A stretch of DNA of 19,531 nt from DATJSN01 sp035504095 (GCA_035504095.1 DATJSN010000085.1:1-19531), one strand, 5' to 3'. Shown: positions 1-7,592, counted from the first letter of the stretch. Numbers and translations are program-made. Notes: generated by a model not told the origin, from the letters alone.

Positions 1-62
1 TCTTCAATGTCTACGCCAACGTAAAACAGCTTGGGACCCTTCTTATTCTGTCTACCCATCAT
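1..62 (-). CDS. N-terminus of a probable IS1182-like transposase (cut by window edge)
   Basis: Reading the minus strand from an ATG-ATG pair (62-60 and 59-57) gives 20 codons open to the window edge, including the stretch PKLFYVGVDIE. A clear ribosome binding site GGAGGC lies at 76-71, about 9 bases before the first ATG, so this is probably a real gene start. The basic start followed by a KLFY-type motif resembles, from memory, the N-terminus of IS1182/DUF772-type DDE transposases. That family call is a recollection, not a database match. If right, the catalytic domain lies to the left of the window, and the start of the window is the edge of an insertion sequence. It could instead be another short basic-start protein. 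Confidence 0.45.
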   Translation of the reverse strand, partial: MMGRQNKKGPKLFYVGVDIE

Positions 63-426
63 AAGTATGTGCCTCCATGCAATCGATTAATGTTATTTTT
101 AGCGCCTTTTGGTGATTTGGGCAACAGTCCCGGACTCTGTGACCTCTGTGGCTAAAATCCCCGGCTTGACATATAGAACCTATTTCATAACCTAGCGAGG
201 CTGTCAGAATTTTTAGGCGGACCAGGCTCTGCCTCATAACACCTCGGGAGCCGCGTTTGGCATCCAAGTGTACAGATGCAAGGAAGAGCGACGAGGGTAT
301 ATTCGATAGATAATATGGTTCGGAGCGATGACGCCGCAGATGGCGCAAATTTTTAACCACGGAGACACTTCCGGGGTAGTCGTTTGTGAAATATCCAGGG
401 AATTCAACATACAAATACTACACCAA
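63..426. other. Gene-poor stretch between the partial transposase and hflX
   Basis: Both strands were read and no convincing gene was seen. A 120-codon open frame on the minus strand (414-52) overlaps the partial transposase start and its RBS, has no ribosome binding site that I can see and no recognisable motif, so it is probably chance. A short inverted repeat CGCC-GCAGAT-GGCG at about 331-344 is followed by AAATTTTT, and AACCACGGAGACAC at about 356-369 resembles a degenerate repeat common in some bacterial genomes. The stretch may contain the upstream end and terminal repeat of the insertion sequence, but no matching inverted repeat can be identified because the other end is outside the window. 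Confidence 0.4.
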
Positions 427-455
427 AAGACACGAAAAAAATTTCACGATATAAT
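427..455 (+). promoter_or_regulatory. Probable sigma70-type promoter of hflX
   Basis: The -10 box is a perfect TATAAT at 450-455 and the -35 box is AAGACA at 427-432 (4 of 6 matches) with a 17-base spacer. A start near 462 would leave a leader of about 24 bases containing AGGAG at 470-474, which supports the downstream TTG start codon. Confidence 0.55.
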
Positions 456-485
456 ATCTCCCCTGGATCAGGAGTTCGGCAGGTT

Positions 486-1871
486 TTGTCCAAAGATCAA
501 CGGATACAGCTTTCGGTCAGAAGTGAAAAGGCGATTCTGGCTGGCGTTATTCTTCCAGGTTCAACGGCCGATCCGCGCGATCCGCTGGGGGAACTCAACA
601 GCCTGGCGCGTACCGCCGGCGCACTGGTCGTGGACAGCATGGTTCAGCAGCGCCGGACCATCGACTCGGGGACGTACATCGGCCGGGGAAAAGCTGCGGA
701 AATCGCCCAGAGGGTCAAGGCATTCGACGCCGACGTAGTGATTTTTGACAACGACATGTCGCCGAACCAACTGCGGGAAATTGAAAAAATCTGCAACTGC
801 AAAATTCTGGACCGCAGTGAACTGATTCTCGATATTTTCGCCACACGGGCACAAAGTCATGAGGCGCAGCTTCAGGTGGCGCTGGCGCAATTGGAATATA
901 CCTATCCGCGTCTGAGGCACATGTGGGCGCACCTGGAACGCATCGGCGCCGGAGCCGGAGCGGGCGTCGGGGCGCGCGGGCCGGGGGAAATGCAGTTGGA
1001 AATTGACCGCCGATTGGTGCGAGACAAAATTTCTGATTTAAAGAAGCGCATCGTCCAGGTGCAGCAGCGCAAGGCGCGCGAGGTCAGTACGCGTAAACAG
1101 CAGCATTTTACGGTAAGCCTGGTGGGTTACACCAACGCCGGCAAAAGCACGCTGTTTAACACGCTCACCGACGCGGGAACGTTTGTCGAGGATAAACTCT
1201 TCGCCACACTGGACACCAAAACCCGGACCTGGCGGCTGGAGGCGGCGCACGCGGCGCTGTTGTCGGATACGGTTGGATTCGTGCGCGATCTTCCGCATCA
1301 CTTAGTGGCTTCATTTAAAGCAACACTGGAAGAGGCGACGCATGCGGATTTATTGCTGATCGTGCTGGATATATCCCACCCACAGGCCATGCAGCAATTG
1401 CAGAGCGTGCAAAAAGTGCTTATGGAAATTGGTTGCGGGAAACAACCGGCGTTATTGGTGTTTAATAAAATCGATGCGGTTGATTCGCCGGACGATCTGG
1501 CGTTCTGGAAACTTAAATTCCCTTATGCACTGGCGCTAAGCGCCAAAACGGGCACGGGGATCGGCGAATTGGCTCGAACGGTGCGAAAACAAATGCTGGG
1601 TGAGACGCTTCTGGCGAAGATTTCCGTGCCGCTTAATGACGCTCGGGGAATTACGTTTCTGGAAAAATACGTCAAGGTGGTTTCGCGCGATTACGATTCC
1701 GAGCCGGATCGCGTAGTGCTGGACGTGCGGATCAGCAGGCGCATCATGGAGCAAATGTATAACCATGTGCACCGGCCAAAAGTGCTTAGACAAAGATTGG
1801 CGCCCCAGAAGCGTTCTAAGACGGGACCGGCGGCAATCACCGTGGGCGAATTGGGAAAGCTGGCAAATTAA
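486..1871 (+). CDS. hflX: GTPase HflX, ribosome-associated
   Basis: This is a 461-residue HflX, a GTPase of the TRAFAC class that in characterised bacteria binds the 50S subunit and splits stalled or heat-damaged ribosomes. The N-terminal HflX domain (about 20-130) leads through a glycine-rich linker (IGAGAGAGVGARGPGE, 153-168) and a helical region to the G domain. Its nucleotide motifs are all visible: G1 GYTNAGKS at 214-221, the G2 region TLDTKTR at 241-247 (family members more often have TLDPTTR), G3 DTVGF at 261-265, G4 NKID at 327-330 and G5 SAKTG at 352-356. A C-terminal extension follows. Length is usual for the family. The start is TTG, chosen because AGGAG lies 11 bases upstream and the N-terminus matches the family's position. 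It stands alone, convergent with the tRNA gene. Confidence 0.95.
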   Translation: MSKDQRIQLSVRSEKAILAGVILPGSTADPRDPLGELNSLARTAGALVVDSMVQQRRTIDSGTYIGRGKAAEIAQRVKAFDADVVIFDNDMSPNQLREIEKICNCKILDRSELILDIFATRAQSHEAQLQVALAQLEYTYPRLRHMWAHLERIGAGAGAGVGARGPGEMQLEIDRRLVRDKISDLKKRIVQVQQRKAREVSTRKQQHFTVSLVGYTNAGKSTLFNTLTDAGTFVEDKLFATLDTKTRTWRLEAAHAALLSDTVGFVRDLPHHLVASFKATLEEATHADLLLIVLDISHPQAMQQLQSVQKVLMEIGCGKQPALLVFNKIDAVDSPDDLAFWKLKFPYALALSAKTGTGIGELARTVRKQMLGETLLAKISVPLNDARGITFLEKYVKVVSRDYDSEPDRVVLDVRISRRIMEQMYNHVHRPKVLRQRLAPQKRSKTGPAAITVGELGKLAN

Positions 1872-1913
1872 AACAAAAACATCTCACGCAGCAGCGAAGA
1901 TCAATAAATTAAT

Positions 1914-1996
1914 TGGGCGCGGCAGGATTCGAACCTGCGTAGGCATAAGCCAACGGGTTTACAGCCCGTCCCTTTTGGCCGCTCAGGCACACGCCC
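1914..1996 (-). tRNA. tRNA-Tyr(GTA)
   Basis: The minus strand folds as a class II tRNA. The 7-bp acceptor stem is GGGCGTG with CGCGCCC (one G-U pair). The anticodon stem ACGGG/CCCGT carries the loop CTGTAAA with anticodon GTA (plus-strand 1960-1962). A long variable arm follows, typical of bacterial tRNA-Tyr, then a T arm GCAGG-TTCGAAT-CCTGC. The discriminator base is A (1914). No 3' CCA is encoded, so it must be added after transcription. Confidence 0.97.
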
Positions 1997-2012
1997 GGAA
2001 TGGGGAGCGGAG

Positions 2013-2041
2013 AGTATAGCAAAACACTCCCGCGAGGCCAA
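2013..2041 (-). promoter_or_regulatory. Probable promoter of tRNA-Tyr
   Basis: On the minus strand, TTGGCC (2041-2036, 4 of 6) is separated by exactly 17 bases from TATACT (2018-2013, 5 of 6). Transcription would begin about 10 bases before the mature tRNA 5' end, a normal short leader for a single tRNA gene. Confidence 0.65.
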
Positions 2042-2086
2042 TTTTACCTTGCGGCAAGTGGCATTTCACGCTTGAATTGGACGCAT

Positions 2087-2109
2087 AAAAAACATTGCCC
2101 GGGCAATGT
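2087..2109 (-). terminator. Rho-independent terminator of tatA
   Basis: 2092-2109 is a perfect 18-base palindrome. As minus-strand RNA it folds into a 7-bp stem (ACATTGC with GCAAUGU) around a CCGG loop, followed directly by six U residues (plus-strand A run 2087-2092). It lies 30 bases past the tatA stop codon. On the plus strand there is no T run after it, so it should act only on the minus strand. Confidence 0.8.
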
Positions 2110-2138
2110 GTCGACTTTGAGGGAAAAAATGGCCTTTT

Positions 2139-2432
2139 TTATGGTTCGTCAGTAACGCTCGTGATTTGTTTGATCTGCCGGGGGTTGGAGGGCAGCGGAG
2201 CCGCCGGTTTCTGGGGCTGATCTTCACGTCCCGCGGCGTTAAGTTCGTCGTTGCTTTCCTTGAGACCTTTCTTGAATTGAACGATGGTGCGGCCCATGCT
2301 GCGTGCGATATCCGGCAAGCGAGAGCCGAAGAGTAATAAGGCGATAATCAGGATGATAAGGCCGCTGGGACCATCAAACAAATTAAAAGGAGAACCAAGA
2401 ACGACAAAATGCGTTAAACCATGCCCAAACAT
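2139..2432 (-). CDS. tatA: Sec-independent protein translocase subunit TatA/TatE
   Basis: This 97-residue protein is a pore-forming subunit of the twin-arginine export system, which carries folded proteins across the inner membrane. A short hydrophobic helix (about residues 23-36, ending LLLFG) is followed by the family hinge and amphipathic helix GSRLPDIARSMGRTIVQFKK (36-55) and a polar, proline-rich tail. The ATG start is fixed by AGAGGTG at 2447-2441, 8 bases away. The stretch before the helix is about 20 residues long, more than in E. coli TatA, and the usual polar residue at the start of the helix (Gln or Glu) is not evident; GPSG stands there instead. No tatB or tatC is adjacent, which is common outside enterobacteria. 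It has its own promoter and terminator. Confidence 0.9.
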   Translation of the reverse strand: MFGHGLTHFVVLGSPFNLFDGPSGLIILIIALLLFGSRLPDIARSMGRTIVQFKKGLKESNDELNAAGREDQPQKPAAPLPSNPRQIKQITSVTDEP

Positions 2433-2507
2433 AAATTAAACACCTCTAAAAACCCAGATGGCGGAGACGAAATCATTTATGAACTCAATCGCCAATAACC
2501 TACCCTG

Positions 2508-2537
2508 ATTATATGGTTTTGAACAGGCTAATGTAAA
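2508..2537 (-). promoter_or_regulatory. Probable promoter of tatA
   Basis: On the minus strand, TTTACA (2537-2532, 5 of 6) and a perfect TATAAT (2513-2508) are separated by 18 bases. Transcription from about 2501 would give a leader of about 68 bases ahead of the tatA start codon. Confidence 0.6.
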
Positions 2538-2772
2538 ATCGCCCGTCAAAACACGCTCTATTAATGTATATCGACGAATTCGCTTAATAGTAGCAACTGT
2601 TGATAGATATAACCCTGCCAAGTACTCGCAAAAGCGAAGTAAGCCGACGTTTTTTCGAGTGTGAATCATCTTCCTTAGCGGGAATCTCCATAATGTGCAT
2701 TTTGACAAAATCACGCCAAGCCGGGATATATGAGGCACAAACACGGTTTGAGGTTTTTGTTAGAGACCCTTA
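2538..2772. other. AT-rich divergent intergenic region, tatA / first glycosyltransferase
   Basis: The whole gap between tatA and the first glycosyltransferase is 2433-2772, 340 bases. The part nearest tatA carries its promoter. The remainder holds a 102-codon minus-strand open frame (2744-2436) that I do not accept, because it runs through the tatA promoter and ribosome binding site and has no recognisable motif. Nothing else is seen apart from the weak promoter candidate near 2702. Confidence 0.5.
2702..2732 (+). promoter_or_regulatory. Candidate promoter of the glycosyltransferase cluster
   Basis: A perfect TTGACA at 2702-2707 is followed by AT-rich sequence. The -10 would be either GATATA (2725-2730, 17-base spacer, 3 of 6) or TATATG (2727-2732, 19-base spacer, 4 of 6). 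The -35 is good and the -10 is poor, so this is tentative. Confidence 0.35.
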
Positions 2773-3540
2773 ATGTTTTCCGTAATTATCTGCAGCATCG
2801 ATCCGGTCAAATTCGCGCGTATTCAACAGCATTATCGGGAGCTTTTTGGACCCGACGCTTATGAGCTTATCGGAGTCCATGACGCGCGCTCAATGGCCGA
2901 AGGATACAATCGTGGAATAGCCGCAGCCAAAGGTGAGGTCGTCATTTTTTCTCATGATGACATCGAATTCCTCAGGCCCGCGGACTGGTTATTTCGCTTG
3001 AAATTACATCTTTCCCGTTTCGATATGTTGGGACTCGCAGGCACTACCAAGCTGATATACCCAGCGTGGGCTGTCAGCGCACCACCTTATATTTTCGGCC
3101 AGGTAGCGCACAAGGCGGGAACAAAGGATTGGCCGGCGCCTTATCGACTGGAAATTTACGGCGTACCCGCCGCTGCGCTCGGCGGTATTCAGGCGATGGA
3201 CGGGGTGTTCCTTGCGGTGCGCCGCAAAGTACTCCAGCGCATCAGATTTGATGAAAAAACTTTTAACGGTTTTCATTGCTGCGACGTTGATTTTACCTAT
3301 TGTGCCTATCGCGCGGGATTTAAGCTCGCGGTAGTTTGCGATATGCCGGCGCTTCATGATTCGACCGGTGCTTTTGACTCAGAAGCGTGGCGTAAGGCCG
3401 CGGAATGTTTTATGCAAAAGCATGCAGACCATCTGCCGCCCGCCAACCTGGCGCGCTATATTATCACGCAGGTGTCGGCCGAAACTAAAGAAGAACTCCA
3501 GGAACTTATGATGCCTCCCCAGGTACATTCGCCGATATGA
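2773..3540 (+). CDS. Glycosyltransferase-like protein, StrF/GT2-like, copy 1 of 3
   Basis: This 255-residue protein is the first of three adjacent paralogues. It appears to be a single GT-A-like domain of the StrF-type glycosyltransferase family (Pfam Glyco_tranf_2_5), cytosolic with no membrane segment. Visible motifs are MFSVIICSIDP at the start (first beta strand and nucleotide-binding loop), HDARSMAEGYNRG (36-48), HDDIEF at 61-66 in the place of a metal-binding DxD, MDGVF with VRRKVL further on, and FDEKTFNGF-CCDVDF near the acceptor side. It differs most from the others near the C-terminus and has CCDVDF where the other two have CYDIDF. The ribosome binding site is weak (GAG about 8 bases before ATG). 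Sugar donor and acceptor cannot be told from sequence. Confidence 0.78.
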   Translation: MFSVIICSIDPVKFARIQQHYRELFGPDAYELIGVHDARSMAEGYNRGIAAAKGEVVIFSHDDIEFLRPADWLFRLKLHLSRFDMLGLAGTTKLIYPAWAVSAPPYIFGQVAHKAGTKDWPAPYRLEIYGVPAAALGGIQAMDGVFLAVRRKVLQRIRFDEKTFNGFHCCDVDFTYCAYRAGFKLAVVCDMPALHDSTGAFDSEAWRKAAECFMQKHADHLPPANLARYIITQVSAETKEELQELMMPPQVHSPI

Positions 3541-3555
3541 CCTTTTGGAGTCCAG

Positions 3556-4320
3556 ATGTTTTCCGTCATTATCTGCAGCATCGACCCGGTGAAGTTCTCA
3601 CAAATTCTGAAGCACTATCAGCATCTGTTTGGATCTGAACCTTCTGAACTGATCGGCATACATGATGCGCGTTCAATGGCGGAAGGGTACAACCGCGGCC
3701 TGGCCCGAGCCAGGGGCGAATTTCTCATTTTTTGCCATGATGACATTGAATTTATTTCGCCGACAGATTGGCTAAACCGGCTTAAAAATCATTTGGCGAA
3801 ATTCGATATGATTGGCCTTGCCGGCACAACAAAACTTGTGCATCCAAAGTGGTTTCAAGCAGGTCCCCCATATATTTTCGGCCAGGTGGCACACGTTGGA
3901 GGCATCCCAAAGTGGCCGGAACCTTATGGTGTGACAATTTATTCCACGCCATCCGCTTGTGTCTCAGGTATTCAGGCGCTGGATGGACTATTTATCGCCG
4001 TGCGGCGTCAGGTGCTGGAGCGAGTAAAGTTCGACGAGAAAACGTTTGAAGGATTCAATTGTTACGACATCGATTTTACATTCACCGCCTACTTGGCGGA
4101 TTTTAAGCTAGCGGTCGCCTGTGATCTGCCGGTTATTCATCAATCTCGTGGAAAGTTTAATGAAACCTGGCTTCGTGACGCCCAGAAATTTCTCATTAAG
4201 CACGCCTCTCAATTGGCACCGGAAAAAAACCGACAATTTCACTGGACAAATGTGGCCGCCAATACCAGGGATGAACTCGTAATGCGTATGTTGCCATCGC
4301 ATGTGCGTTCGCTTTTGTGA
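3556..4320 (+). CDS. Glycosyltransferase-like protein, StrF/GT2-like, copy 2 of 3
   Basis: This 254-residue paralogue starts 15 bases after copy 1, behind GGAG at 3547-3550 (5-base spacing). The order of motifs is the same: CSID (7-10), HDARSMAEGYNRG (36-48), HDDIEF (61-66), GLAGTTKL (87-94), PPYIFGQVAH (104-113), LDGLF (142-146), FDEKTFEGF (159-167), CYDIDF (169-174) and a conserved His (195). By eye it is closer to copy 3 than to copy 1. The three share a C-terminal signature, a T-x-[DE]-E-L motif followed by M-x-P-x-x-V, which is not part of the general family pattern I know. Likely co-transcribed with its neighbours. Confidence 0.8.
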   Translation: MFSVIICSIDPVKFSQILKHYQHLFGSEPSELIGIHDARSMAEGYNRGLARARGEFLIFCHDDIEFISPTDWLNRLKNHLAKFDMIGLAGTTKLVHPKWFQAGPPYIFGQVAHVGGIPKWPEPYGVTIYSTPSACVSGIQALDGLFIAVRRQVLERVKFDEKTFEGFNCYDIDFTFTAYLADFKLAVACDLPVIHQSRGKFNETWLRDAQKFLIKHASQLAPEKNRQFHWTNVAANTRDELVMRMLPSHVRSLL

Positions 4321-4352
4321 TTGTTTGGATTGGATTGTTGAGAATTCCGTTT

Positions 4353-5117
4353 ATGTTTTCTGTGATTATCTGCAGCATCGACCCGGTGAAATTCGCACAA
4401 ATTCGAAAGCATTATCAGCAACTTTTTAGGGGCGAGCCTTACGAACTCATCGGTATTCATGACGCCAAATCGCTCAGCGAGGGATATAACCGGGGTCTGG
4501 CCCAGGCCAAAGGCGAGTTCATTATTTTTTGCCATGACGATATTGAATTTGTTTCGCCCGGAGACTGGCTGGCTCGTCTGAAAAATCATTTGGCGAAATT
4601 TGACATCGTCGGCCTGGTCGGCACTACAAAGCTCGTGCACGGGATGTGGATTTACGCCGGGCCACCCTATATTTTTGGACAGGTGGTGCATTCAGGCGGC
4701 ACGCCGGACTGGCCGGAACAATACCGTCTGGAGATTTTTTCCACGCCGGCTGCTGTGGTGCGCGACATTCAGGCCATGGACGGCATGTTTATTGCGGTGC
4801 ATCGCGAAGTATTGGAGAAAGTAAAGTTTGACGAAAAAACATTCGACGGGTTTCACTGTTATGACATTGATTTTACATTCAGCGCTTATTTGGCGGGCTT
4901 TAAACTGGCCGTTGCCTGCGATTTGCCGGTCATACATCGATCTAAAGGGAGCATGAACGAAACGTGGCTTAACGCCATGAAAAAATTTTTCGTTAAATAC
5001 AATACCCGACTTGCACGGGCAAAAAAACGCCGTTTTGCCGTCACACTCATGGCCGTTGAAACCAAGGAAGAACTTCTGGAGCTTATGCTGCCGCAGCATG
5101 TAGCCAAAGGCCCTTAA
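4353..5117 (+). CDS. Glycosyltransferase-like protein, StrF/GT2-like, copy 3 of 3
   Basis: Third tandem copy, 254 residues from the ATG at 4353, which matches the MFSVIICSIDP start of the other two. The frame is open back to a GTG at 4317 that overlaps the stop of copy 2 as GTGA. Using it would add 12 residues (starting MIVWIGLLRIPF) and would couple translation to copy 2, so the real start is uncertain; neither has a strong ribosome binding site. All motifs are retained: CSID, GYNRG, HDDIEF, PPYIFGQVVH, MDGMF, FDEKTFDGF, CYDIDF and the His before the C-terminal third. Compared with copy 2, the differences are scattered with few gaps, as expected of duplicates kept under selection. Confidence 0.8.
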   Translation: MFSVIICSIDPVKFAQIRKHYQQLFRGEPYELIGIHDAKSLSEGYNRGLAQAKGEFIIFCHDDIEFVSPGDWLARLKNHLAKFDIVGLVGTTKLVHGMWIYAGPPYIFGQVVHSGGTPDWPEQYRLEIFSTPAAVVRDIQAMDGMFIAVHREVLEKVKFDEKTFDGFHCYDIDFTFSAYLAGFKLAVACDLPVIHRSKGSMNETWLNAMKKFFVKYNTRLARAKKRRFAVTLMAVETKEELLELMLPQHVAKGP

Positions 5118-5220
5118 TAATTTTCTTGACCGCCTCGTGCTTATGCGGTGAGATATCAGCGGAGATGATAATCCATTTCGGCGGTGATTTTAAAATTTCG
5201 GGCGTTTTGAAAGTTTGGCG

Positions 5221-6606
5221 ATGGATAAACCTCTGCCACAAATATCGCGACTTTTTACCTGGCTTTTTAGTGCGATGCTGGTGCTCGGTGGTGCGGCATT
5301 ACTGGTATTTGGCGACAAACCCAAAGCTTATGAACTGCCCAATGGTCAGCCCATCGGCCAGCGAACGGTGATCAGCTTCTGGGAAAACTGGACGGGCGTT
5401 GAAGGCCAGGCGATGCGCGATGTGGTCGATAAGTTCAACATGTCGCAGAACCGCATTTATGTCAATACCGTTGAAGTAAGTACCATCGACATTAAAACGC
5501 TTATCGCCGTCGCCGGCGGCGATCCACCCGACATAGTCACACTTTGGTCAGGCGATATGGGTCAGTTTATCGCCTACAACGCCCTGACGCCGCTGGATTC
5601 TCTCGAAGATCATGGAATCGTCACGTCGCATACGTATGTACCGTACATATGGCGGCTTTGTGCGCCTTACGGACGGCTTTATGCCGTTGCCGCAACGCCT
5701 GAAATCAATATGCTTTATTGGAATAAGCTGCTTTTTGCCGCCGCGGGGCTTGATCCCGACAAACCACCTCGGACTTTTGATGAACTCAATGAGATGTCGC
5801 ACCGCCTGACGCTTTATGACTCATCCGGGCATTTAAAACAGATTGGTTTTCTCCCAATCGTGCCCGGCTGGTGGAACAGCATGTGGGGAGTTTATTTCGG
5901 CAATCATCTGTACAACTATCAAACCGGATATTTCAACGTGGATACGCCGGAGCAAATCGCGGCGTATAGCTGGTTTGCGAGTTTTTCCAAACAACTCGGG
6001 TTCACCGCGGTGGATTCATTTTTGAGCGGGTCGGAACAGCAGTTTGATTCTCCCTTGAATCCGTTCATGTCGGGCAAGGTGGCCATGGAATTGATCGGAC
6101 CGTATTTTTCCAATTTTATTAAACGCAACAATCCGGGGTTGGCAGGACATTACGGAATCGCGCCATTTCCGACGAGCTTCGGAAAACCGGGTGACGTTTA
6201 TCATGGAGATTGCGATTTGTGGGGTATTCCACGCGGCGCCAAACATGTGCCGGAGGCTATGGAAGCACTTCAATTTTTTTCTGAGCAGGACAATATTGAA
6301 TATTTGTGCGACAAACATTGTAAACCTTCGCCGCTGATGGTGGTCAGCCGATCATTTATCGCCAATAATCCGAATCCGTACATTGAGGAATTTGAACAGG
6401 CCATGCATTCGCAGAACGTGGAAGTGCTTCCGCCGAGTCCGATCTGGGCGCGTGTGAATGATGAGCTGGCCAATGCCGCACAGCGCATCTGGTATGGAGC
6501 GCCTGTCGAAGAGACGCTTCAACAGGAACAAGTCCTGATCAATCAGTGGACATCGGATGCGCTGCGCCTTCAAAAACTGCGTGCCAGACAGGGGACAAAC
6601 GAGTGA
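5221..6606 (+). CDS. ABC sugar transporter, extracellular substrate-binding protein (family 1)
   Basis: This 461-residue protein resembles MalE-type family 1 solute-binding proteins that deliver sugars or oligosaccharides to an importer. The N-terminus has basic and polar residues and then a hydrophobic segment (about 10-31, ending ALLVFG). There is no lipobox cysteine and no clear AxA cleavage site, so it may be held in the membrane by an uncleaved anchor. Family features include the ISFWENWTG start of the mature fold, GGDPPDIVTLWSGDMGQF, the TPEINMLYWNKLLFAAAGLD segment, PFMSGKVAMELIGPYF and WGIPRGAKHVPEAMEALQFF. ATG 5221 is preferred over an in-frame TTG two codons upstream; no strong ribosome binding site is seen for either. 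The gene lies 103 bases after the glycosyltransferases and overlaps the next gene by 4 bases. Confidence 0.9.
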   Translation: MDKPLPQISRLFTWLFSAMLVLGGAALLVFGDKPKAYELPNGQPIGQRTVISFWENWTGVEGQAMRDVVDKFNMSQNRIYVNTVEVSTIDIKTLIAVAGGDPPDIVTLWSGDMGQFIAYNALTPLDSLEDHGIVTSHTYVPYIWRLCAPYGRLYAVAATPEINMLYWNKLLFAAAGLDPDKPPRTFDELNEMSHRLTLYDSSGHLKQIGFLPIVPGWWNSMWGVYFGNHLYNYQTGYFNVDTPEQIAAYSWFASFSKQLGFTAVDSFLSGSEQQFDSPLNPFMSGKVAMELIGPYFSNFIKRNNPGLAGHYGIAPFPTSFGKPGDVYHGDCDLWGIPRGAKHVPEAMEALQFFSEQDNIEYLCDKHCKPSPLMVVSRSFIANNPNPYIEEFEQAMHSQNVEVLPPSPIWARVNDELANAAQRIWYGAPVEETLQQEQVLINQWTSDALRLQKLRARQGTNE

Positions 6607-7592
6607 GCAAAGCTGTGAACATTGCCGATGGCCAAGGTAGGCTTTATATAAGCTGGAAAGATCAGCTTACGGGGATGGCGTTCGCCGCTCCGTATCTGGT
6701 GGGAATTTGCATTTTTCTGCTTTTCCCTCTGGCCATGAGCCTGTATTACAGCTTTTGCGATTACAGCATGCTTCAGCCGCCGCTATGGATCGGCCTGGAT
6801 AATTATCGGCATCTGCTTACCGACGATACATTCCACATCGCGCTGATCAACACATTGATTTATGCGGCTATCTCGGTCCCCTGCACGCTGGCCTGGAGTA
6901 TTTTTCTGGCGATTCTGCTTAACCGACAGATAAGATCGCAGGGCATTTATCGCACCATCATTTTCCTGCCTACACTGGTGCCCTTGGTGGCCACGGGGAT
7001 TATCTGGAATTGGCTGTTTAATTCGGACTCCGGCTTGATCAACTATTTTTTACGGCCAGTGCTGGGATTGGTCGGAGGCATTGCAGCACACGTCGCGGCC
7101 TGGCTGGGCGCGGGGCCGGCGACATTACAGGCCTTGCACGATATTTCCCCGCCGGCATGGCTGGGAGACCCCAATTGGGCAATGACCGCGATCATTTTTG
7201 TAAGCTTCTGGGGCGTCGGCCAAACTGTCGTGATTTTTCTGGCCGGGTTGCAGGACATACCGGCGGAACTTTACGAAGCGGCTCAAATCGACGGCGCCGG
7301 CAGTTGGGGACGGCTGCGGCACGTTACGCTGCCCATGCTTTCTCCGGTGATTTTTTTTAACCTCATCATGGGCATCATCGGAAGCTGGCAGTTTTTTGAC
7401 ATACCCTACGTGATGACTGCCGGCGGACCAGGGCGCGCCACGCTGGTTTACAGCCTGTATTTATTTAATGCGGCATTTAATGAACTGCGCATGGGTGCGG
7501 CGAGCGCCATGGCGTGGATTCTGTTTTTAATCATCCTGGCGCTTACCGCTTTGGCATTCTGGTCGGCGAAAAAATGGGTGCATTACTCATGA
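6603..7592 (+). CDS. ABC sugar transporter permease, MalF/UgpA-like
   Basis: A 329-residue inner-membrane permease. The start is GTG at 6603, overlapping the previous stop as GTGA, with AGGGGA about 8 bases upstream. The open frame extends further back but only inside the previous gene. About six membrane segments are visible, the first at about 26-48. The EAA loop that contacts the ATPase is EAAQIDGAGSWGRLRHVTLP (225-244). The segment around 149-185 (alanine- and glycine-rich, up to ISPPAWLGDPNW) is longer than usual for this family, giving an enlarged loop before the fourth segment. It would pair with the downstream permease. Confidence 0.92.
   Translation: MSKAVNIADGQGRLYISWKDQLTGMAFAAPYLVGICIFLLFPLAMSLYYSFCDYSMLQPPLWIGLDNYRHLLTDDTFHIALINTLIYAAISVPCTLAWSIFLAILLNRQIRSQGIYRTIIFLPTLVPLVATGIIWNWLFNSDSGLINYFLRPVLGLVGGIAAHVAAWLGAGPATLQALHDISPPAWLGDPNWAMTAIIFVSFWGVGQTVVIFLAGLQDIPAELYEAAQIDGAGSWGRLRHVTLPMLSPVIFFNLIMGIIGSWQFFDIPYVMTAGGPGRATLVYSLYLFNAAFNELRMGAASAMAWILFLIILALTALAFWSAKKWVHYS

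Noticed and set aside
52..414. Minus-strand open frame of 120 codons near the left edge
   Set aside because: It overlaps the start and ribosome binding site of the partial transposase, has no motif or ribosome binding site of its own, and lies in a region that looks non-coding.
328..738. Plus-strand 136-codon frame overlapping the start of hflX
   Set aside because: Out of frame with hflX, it covers the hflX promoter and its C-terminal part is a low-complexity shadow of the hflX coding sequence.
2436..2744. Minus-strand 102-codon frame upstream of tatA
   Set aside because: It runs through the tatA promoter and ribosome binding site and its sequence shows no family features.
5126..5371. Plus-strand 81-codon frame over the start of the binding-protein gene
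   Set aside because: It overlaps the signal-anchor region of a well-supported gene in another frame and has no recognisable sequence.
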